This document shows, in pieces, positions 58,740-64,000 of a stretch of 64,000 bases of DNA. The notes beneath the pieces are model-generated. The model was given only the letters and a program-made list of their open reading frames with translations. It was not told the origin of the DNA and did not search any database. The position numbers and the translations under genes are program-made. The stretch covers positions 4,371,994-4,435,993 of the forward strand of contig NC_092235.1 in NCBI RefSeq assembly GCF_036320965.1, read 5' to 3'. Positions within the stretch are counted from its first letter, which is position 1, and each line of letters begins with the position of its first letter. This DNA comes from Panulirus ornatus. Lineage: Eukaryota; Arthropoda; Malacostraca; Decapoda; Palinuridae.

Positions 58740-59660
58740 GAGACACTGTTAATGTGTGTCAGTTCCTTGTATATGGTAAATCGGTCAATGCGTTTTAAAC
58801 AAACGTGGACTCACGTTTCACGTTATTTGCAAATTTCTTTACTTTAGTGGGTAAATTTATATATCCACCTAAACTTGCTCTTGATCGACTACTGGGCGGC
58901 GTTCAGGTGTCCTTGTGTGGACACTGTACGGCCAGTGTACCTTCAGTGTGTGTCGACACGGGGGAGGTGACCTGGTCGGCCAGTGTAGCCCTAGTGTTGT
59001 GGGGTATGGAAGTGTAGGACGGCAAATGTTGTCTTAATAATTTCATATATCACTCTGATGTCTTCCCTGTTTGCTCAGTGATTGGACTTTTGATAGTTTT
59101 ATGCAATATATATCATGCTCTTAAGTTGGTTTACGGAACTCGTGTGTACTTGGCATTCAGGTGAGATGGTAATCAATTCAATATCAAACATGTAACTACT
59201 ATTAGGTATACTCGAGTTAGAGTATAATGGACATCAAACGCCAGGGAGGAGCCTCCGCCACCCTGAGTGTCCACTACAGTTCCCAGTTACGTCATGGTCA
59301 ATATGCCAGCACTCACCAGGTCTCCAACCTTATCAGGAGCTGACCACTCTCTCTGTGTCTGGCATCACAACGTTGATGGATTCATATCGTCTTTGTCTTG
59401 ATGTTACTTTGAACTCTTTATAAGGAGATCAGCATATGTTTATTTGGAACTTGTGGTAGTGGTAAATACGTCCATCCATTCCTCCACACCAAAAGGAATA
59501 TATGTATTACTACAACCGGTTTTCATACGACATTTGGACCCCTTATCTAAGGGTTCCTGCAGCTTCAAGGTTGCTTTGCACTCAGTAGCAGGGACACGAT
59601 GGACTCCTTTGAAGATAAAATGTTTTCGTGAGACTGTACTGTTTCGTTAAGCGACGATGA
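58740..59660. other. no gene seen
   Basis: Unique-looking sequence after the duplicated segment; ORFs under 75 aa without features. Confidence 0.45.
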
Positions 59661-59669
59661 CACATATCT

Positions 59670-60305
59670 TCGCTAATAATACTAATACTAATAATGATAA
59701 TGTAATTATGATAAATAGTACTGTGCTATAATAATAATAATGAGATAATGAAATTGATGATAATAATTGTAATAATAATGATGTAATTATGATAAATAGT
59801 ACTGTACTATAATGATAATGAAATAATAAAATTGATGATAATAATGATAGTAATGATGATGATGTAATTATAATAAATAGTACTGCACTATAATAATAAT
59901 GAAATACTGAAATTGATGATAATATCAATTTTATTATTTCATTATTATTATAGTACAGTACTATTTATCATAATTACGTCATTGTTATTGCTATTATCAT
60001 TATCATCAATTTTATCATTTCATTATTATTTTAGTACAGTACTATTCATTATAATTACATCATTATTATCATTGTTATTATTATCATCAAATTTATTATT
60101 TCATTATCATTATAGTACAGTACTATTTATTATAATTACATCATTATTATTACTATAATCATTATCATCAATTTCATTATTTCATCATTATTAAAGTACA
60201 GTACTATTTATTATAATTACATCATTCGTATTACTATTATTATCATCATCAATTTTATCATTTCATTATCATAATACTACAGTTCTATTTATCATAACTG
60301 CATCA
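59670..60305. repeat. inverted clusters of an AT-rich 75-85-bp unit
   Basis: Plus-strand units with TAATAATGATGTAATTATGA and TAAATAGTACTGTA (59690-59925) face inverted units (AGTACAGTACTATTTATCAT, AATTACATCATTATTATTAC) from 59930 to the N gap. Three units on the left and four or five on the right. ORFs on both sides are artefacts. Confidence 0.85.
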
Positions 60306-60405
60306 NNNNNNNNNNNNNNNNNNNNNNNNNNNNNNNNNNNNNNNNNNNNNNNNNNNNNNNNNNNNNNNNNNNNNNNNNNNNNNNNNNNNNNNNNNNNNNN
60401 NNNNN
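60306..60405. other. assembly gap (100 N)
   Basis: One hundred N; the second duplicated segment starts at the first base after it. Confidence 0.99.
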
Positions 60406-60887
60406 TACGTTGCTGATAATTGCTCCATTCAAGCCGCCGCCTCTTTTCTGGTGGCAAATGAAATATGTCCAGTTTCCTTATGAACAAAAGTATCTTACAT
60501 TGGGTTTGCTTCAAGGGATGGGGGACCAGTGACCAAGACGACTGAATGATACTTGGAGGTATTTACATTCATGATGTAGTTGTGATTAAGACCACGTGAT
60601 AGCGAATGGAAGTTAAATGAAGAAGGGCGCATGAAGGATGCGGGGAAGTATAAGGAAGAAGATAAGCCAAAATATAGTTAATTTGGGTGATGGGTGCTGC
60701 AGCTTATAAACAACCGTAAGAAGAACAATAACTAATCACACAGCGACTTTCTGTTAAAATGATACCGAAAACCAAAGAATGGTTCCAGTATGGCACAACG
60801 GAGTTAGTCTATCATAAGTTTTATAATAAACATCTGGCGGTTACAACCCCCATATGTCTTAGAACTGGACTTGATATATGTGGAGAT

Positions 60888-63873
60888 ATATCCAGCATTC
60901 TGTTACCCATTTTAGAAAGTTAATACAAGGAGGGGAGGATTTCCGGCCCCCCGCTCCCGTCCCCTCTAGTCGCTTTCTACGACACGCGAGGAATACGTGG
61001 GAAGTATTCTTTCACCCCTATCCCCAGGGATAGGGGTGAAATAATATTATTATTATTTTTATTATTATCATTACTATCATTATTAGTATTTAGTATCATC
61101 ATTATTACAATTATCATTATCATTACCATTACTATTATTATTATTATTATAATTATTATTATTATCATTATTATCATTATTATTTCCTCTTTTGGAAAAT
61201 TAAAAAAAAAAAAAAAAGTGAGAGGGGAGGATTTCCAGCCCCCCGCTCCCTCCCCTTTTAGTCGCCTTCTACGACACGCAGGGAATACGTGGGAAGTATT
61301 CTTTCTCCCCTATCCCCTATCCCAGGTGAGGATATTCCCTCAAGGGCCCAGTCCTCTGTTCTCAACGCTACCTCGCTAATGCGGGAAATGGCGAATAGTA
61401 TGAAAGAAAGAAAGATCATTATTATTATTATCATTATCATTATTATCACAATATCCTTATTTTCACCAACAGAAAAAAAGAGTGAATGTTGGGGTGAAGA
61501 AGGTGGTGAGAGTAAGTGAGCTTGGGAAGGAGACCTGTGTGAGGAAGTATCAGGAGAGACTGTGTACAGAATGGAAAAAGGTGAGAACAATGGAAGTAAG
61601 GGGAGTGGGGGAGGAATGGGATGTATTTAGGGAATCAGTGATGGATTGCGCAAAAGATGCTTGTGGCATGAGAAGAGTGGGAGGTGGGCTGTTTAGAAAG
61701 GGTAGTGAGTGGTGGGATGAAGAAGTAAGAGTATTAGTGAAAGAGAAGAGAGAGGCATTTGGACGATTTTTGCAGGGAAAAAATGCAATTGAGTGGGAGA
61801 AGTATAAAAGAAAGAGACAGGAGGTCAAGAGAAAGGTGCAAGAGGTGAAAAAAAGGGCAAATGAGAGTTGGGGTGAGAGACTATCAGTAAATTTTAGGGA
61901 GAATAAAAAGATGTTCTGGAAGGAGGTAAATAGGGTGCGTAAGACAAGGGAGCAAATGGGAACTTCAGTGAAGGGTGTAAATGGGGAGGTGATAACAAGT
62001 AGTGGTGATGTGAGAAGGAGATGGAATGAGTATTTTGAAGGTTTGTTGAATGTGTCTGATGACAGAGTGGCAGATATAGGGTGTTTTGGTCGAGGTGGTG
62101 TGCAAAGTGAGAGGGTTAGGGAAAATGATTTGGTAAACAGAGAAGAGGTAGTAAAAGCTTTGCGGAAGATGAAAGCCGGCAAGGCAGCAGGTTTGGATGG
62201 TATTGCAGTGGAATCTATTAAAAAAGGGGGTGACTGTATTGTTGACTGGTTGGTAAGGTTATTTAATGTATGTATGACTCATGGTGAGGTGCCTGAGGAT
62301 TGGCGGAATGCGTGCATAGTGCCATTGTATAAAGGCAAAGGGGATAAGAGTGAGTGCTCAAATTACAGAGGTATAAGTTTGTTGAGTATTCCTGGTAAAT
62401 TATATGGGAGGGTATTGATTGAGAGGGTGAAGGCATGTACAGAGCATCAGATTGGGGAAGAGCAGTGTGGTTTCAGAAGTGGTAGAGGATGTGTGGATCA
62501 GGTGTTTGCTTTGAAGAATGTATGTGAGAAATACTTAGAAAAGCAAATGGATTTGTATGTAGCATTTATGGATCTGGAGAAGGCATATGATAGAGTTGAT
62601 AGAGATGCTCTGTGGAAGGTATTAAGAATATATGGTGTGGGAGGCAAGTTGTTAGAAGCAGTGAAAAGTTTTTATCGAGGATGTAAGGCATGTGTACGTG
62701 TAGGAAGAGAGGAAAGTGATTGGTTCTCAGTGAATGTAGGTTTGCGGCAGGGGTGTGTGATGTCTCCATGGTTGTTTAATTTGTTTATGGATGGGGTTGT
62801 TAGGGAGGTAAATGCAAGAGTCTTGGAAAGAGGGGTAAGTATGAAGTCTGTTGGGGATGAGAGAGCTTGGGAAGTGAGTCAGTTGTTGTTCGCTGATGAT
62901 ACAGCGCTGGTGGCGGATTCATGTGAGAAACTGCAGAAGCTGGTGACGGAGTTTGGTAAAGTGTGTGGAAGAAGAAAGTTAAGAGTAAATGTGAATAAGA
63001 GCAAGGTTATTAGGTACAGTAGGGTTGAGGGTCAAGTCAATTGGGAGGTGAGTTTGAATGGAGAAAAACTGGAGGAAGTGAAGTGTTTTAGATATCTGGG
63101 AGTGGATCTGTCAGCGGATGGAACCATGGAAGCGGAAGTGGATCATAGGGTGGGGGAGGGGGCGAAAATTTTGGGAGCCTTGAAAAATGTGTGGAAGTCG
63201 AGAACATTATCTCGGAAAGCAAAAATGGGTATGTTTGAAGGAATAGTGGTTCCAACAATGTTGTATGGTTGCGAGGCGTGGGCTATGGATAGAGTTGTGC
63301 GCAGGAGGATGGATGTGCTGGAAATGAGATGTTTGAGGACAATGTGTGGTGTGAGGTGGTTTGATCGAGTAAGTAACGTAAGGGTAAGAGAGATGTGTGG
63401 AAATAAAAAGAGCGTGGTTGAGAGAGCAGAAGAGGGTGTTTTGAAATGGTTTGGGCACATGGAGAGAATGAGTGAGGAAAGATTGACCAAGAGGATATAT
63501 GTGTCGGAGGTGGAGGGAACGAGGAGAAGAGGGAGACCAAATTGGAGGTGGAAAGATGGAGTGAAAAGGATTTTGTGTGATCGGGGCCTGAACATGCAGG
63601 AGGGTGAAAGGAGGGCAAGGAATAGAGTGAATTGGAGCGATGTGGTATACAGGGGTTGACGTGCTGTCAGTGGATTGAATCAAGGCATGTGAAGCGTCCG
63701 GGGTAAACCATGGAAAGCTGTGTAGGTATGTATATTTGCGTGTGTGGACGTGTGTATGTACATGTGTATGGGGGGGGTTAGGCCATTTCTTTCGTCTGTT
63801 TCCTTGCGCTACCTCGCAAACGCGGGAGACAGCGACGAGGTATAAAAAAAAAAAAAAAAAAATATCCAGCATT
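60888..63873 (+). mobile_element. LINE insertion (copy F) with 12-bp target-site duplication, coding-intact
   Basis: ATATCCAGCATT at 60888-60899 and 63862-63873 flanks the element. The order is S1-type fragments, ATT-type microsatellite, coding region, 200-bp short-type 3' UTR with the tail CTTGCGCTACCTCGCAAACG, GCGGGAGACAGCGACGAGG and poly-A. Compared with a full RTE-type element (endonuclease plus RT, usually about 1000 aa) the endonuclease is missing, so even this copy is 5' truncated. Confidence 0.88.
61482..63659 (+). CDS. LINE reverse transcriptase ORF, 725 aa, uninterrupted (copy F)
   Basis: Residues 1-215 are a basic linker (VRVSELGKETCVRKYQERLC, RRWNEYFEGLLNV). From 225 the RT follows: LRKMKAGKAAGLDGIAVE, YKGKGDKSECSNYRGISLL, FRSGRGCVDQ, AYDRVDR with catalytic Asp370, [20 protein letters not shown] with Asp472 and Asp473, NKSKVIRYSR, FRYLGVDL. 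The C-terminus has YGCEAW, CGVRWFDRVSN, WFGHMERM and GRPNWRWKDG. The enzyme reverse-transcribes its RNA at a nicked target. The ATG used is simply the first in the open frame after the (ATT)n tract; the native N-terminus is lost. Closest clade appears to be RTE-like, judged from motifs only. Confidence 0.9.
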   Translation: MNVGVKKVVRVSELGKETCVRKYQERLCTEWKKVRTMEVRGVGEEWDVFRESVMDCAKDACGMRRVGGGLFRKGSEWWDEEVRVLVKEKREAFGRFLQGKNAIEWEKYKRKRQEVKRKVQEVKKRANESWGERLSVNFRENKKMFWKEVNRVRKTREQMGTSVKGVNGEVITSSGDVRRRWNEYFEGLLNVSDDRVADIGCFGRGGVQSERVRENDLVNREEVVKALRKMKAGKAAGLDGIAVESIKKGGDCIVDWLVRLFNVCMTHGEVPEDWRNACIVPLYKGKGDKSECSNYRGISLLSIPGKLYGRVLIERVKACTEHQIGEEQCGFRSGRGCVDQVFALKNVCEKYLEKQMDLYVAFMDLEKAYDRVDRDALWKVLRIYGVGGKLLEAVKSFYRGCKACVRVGREESDWFSVNVGLRQGCVMSPWLFNLFMDGVVREVNARVLERGVSMKSVGDERAWEVSQLLFADDTALVADSCEKLQKLVTEFGKVCGRRKLRVNVNKSKVIRYSRVEGQVNWEVSLNGEKLEEVKCFRYLGVDLSADGTMEAEVDHRVGEGAKILGALKNVWKSRTLSRKAKMGMFEGIVVPTMLYGCEAWAMDRVVRRRMDVLEMRCLRTMCGVRWFDRVSNVRVREMCGNKKSVVERAEEGVLKWFGHMERMSEERLTKRIYVSEVEGTRRRGRPNWRWKDGVKRILCDRGLNMQEGERRARNRVNWSDVVYRG

Positions 63874-64000
63874 AGTAAGACGTGTTCTGGGTGTTAGTGA
63901 CTCATTAACTCACTGATGGATCAGTGAGAATGTGATGATGATTTTTTCCTGCTGCTGATTCAGGTTATAATCCGTTGATTCTTCTCATCACTCCGTTGAG

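Larger units (their letters stand above)
55152..58740. repeat. first copy of a 3.6-kb duplicated segment
   Basis: From TTACGTTGCTGATAATTGCT to beyond 58740 this is nearly identical to 60406-64000 in the same orientation, including flanking non-element DNA and the LINE with its target-site duplication. Differences are mostly single-base indels. Confidence 0.92.
60406..64000. repeat. second copy of the 3.6-kb duplicated segment
   Basis: Near-identical to 55152-58740 and runs off the end of the window. It begins exactly at the gap, and its first 500 bp differ from the other copy by many 1-bp indels. Confidence 0.92.

Noticed and set aside
63143..63872. Minus-strand ORFs of 111-221 aa over LINE copies (also at 22236-22911, 34282-34757, 36275-36724, 57883-58359)
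   Set aside because: They are antisense shadows of the LINE reverse transcriptase and repeat in every copy.

Overview
The window is repeat-dominated eukaryotic (animal) genomic DNA, most likely from a decapod crustacean. The reasons are very long (AC)n, (AT)n and (CT)n tracts, many minisatellites, several copies of a non-LTR retrotransposon family whose 3' end carries a GCGAGGTAGCG-type tail that I associate from memory with decapod and lobster microsatellite clones, a Penelope-like element, and almost no compact genes. The species assignment is inference only. Two 100-base N gaps (37864-37963 and 60306-60405) show it is a scaffolded draft assembly.

Layout. 1-6605: two minisatellites, a 62-bp unit followed by a 5.4-kb array of a 27-bp unit that is open on both strands. 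6606-15400: mostly non-coding, with short tandem arrays, microsatellites, a SINE-like copy and a Penelope-like 3' fragment that carries a hammerhead-like RNA motif. 15593-18195 and 39662-42325 are the two arms of a 2.6-kb inverted duplication about 21 kb apart, each with the same exon-like block. 19690-20999: one arm of a 361-bp inverted pair (partner 28180-28541) with a 50-base hairpin, beside an intronless 251-aa orphan ORF. 21245-23600: a 5'-truncated LINE and a decayed Lys-rich coding stretch. 23612-25431: two fold-back elements; the second carries a tRNA-Gln-like gene with a CUA anticodon in each terminal arm. 26676-27099: a small intronless gene with a TATA box and arthropod initiator, encoding an acidic repeat protein. 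30900-33325: a CR1/L2-type LINE remnant split by a 67-bp minisatellite. 33328-37500: three copies of the main LINE, two tail-to-tail, separated by (TA)n and a SINE-like unit. 42331-47400: a decayed Ty3/gypsy element on the minus strand with a recognisable LTR, Gag, protease, RT and RNase H, but no integrase and no second LTR. 49853-52260: an intronless protein kinase gene with all catalytic motifs, flanked by two partial copies of its own 3' end. 52262-54120: tRNA-like SINE and older LINE remnants. 55152-64000: a 3.6-kb segment carrying a LINE with target-site duplication, present twice around an N gap; the second copy has an uninterrupted 725-aa RT ORF.

There is no operon-like or pathway logic. 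The plausible host or host-like coding units are the kinase (50519-52021), the acidic repeat protein (26794-27099), the 251-aa protein (20244-20999, possibly virus- or element-derived) and exon-like blocks at 12338 and 17125/40844. The best candidates for something new are the CUA-anticodon tRNA pair inside a fold-back element, the hammerhead-like motif in the Penelope fragments, the SINE/LINE shared tail, and the locally duplicated intronless kinase.
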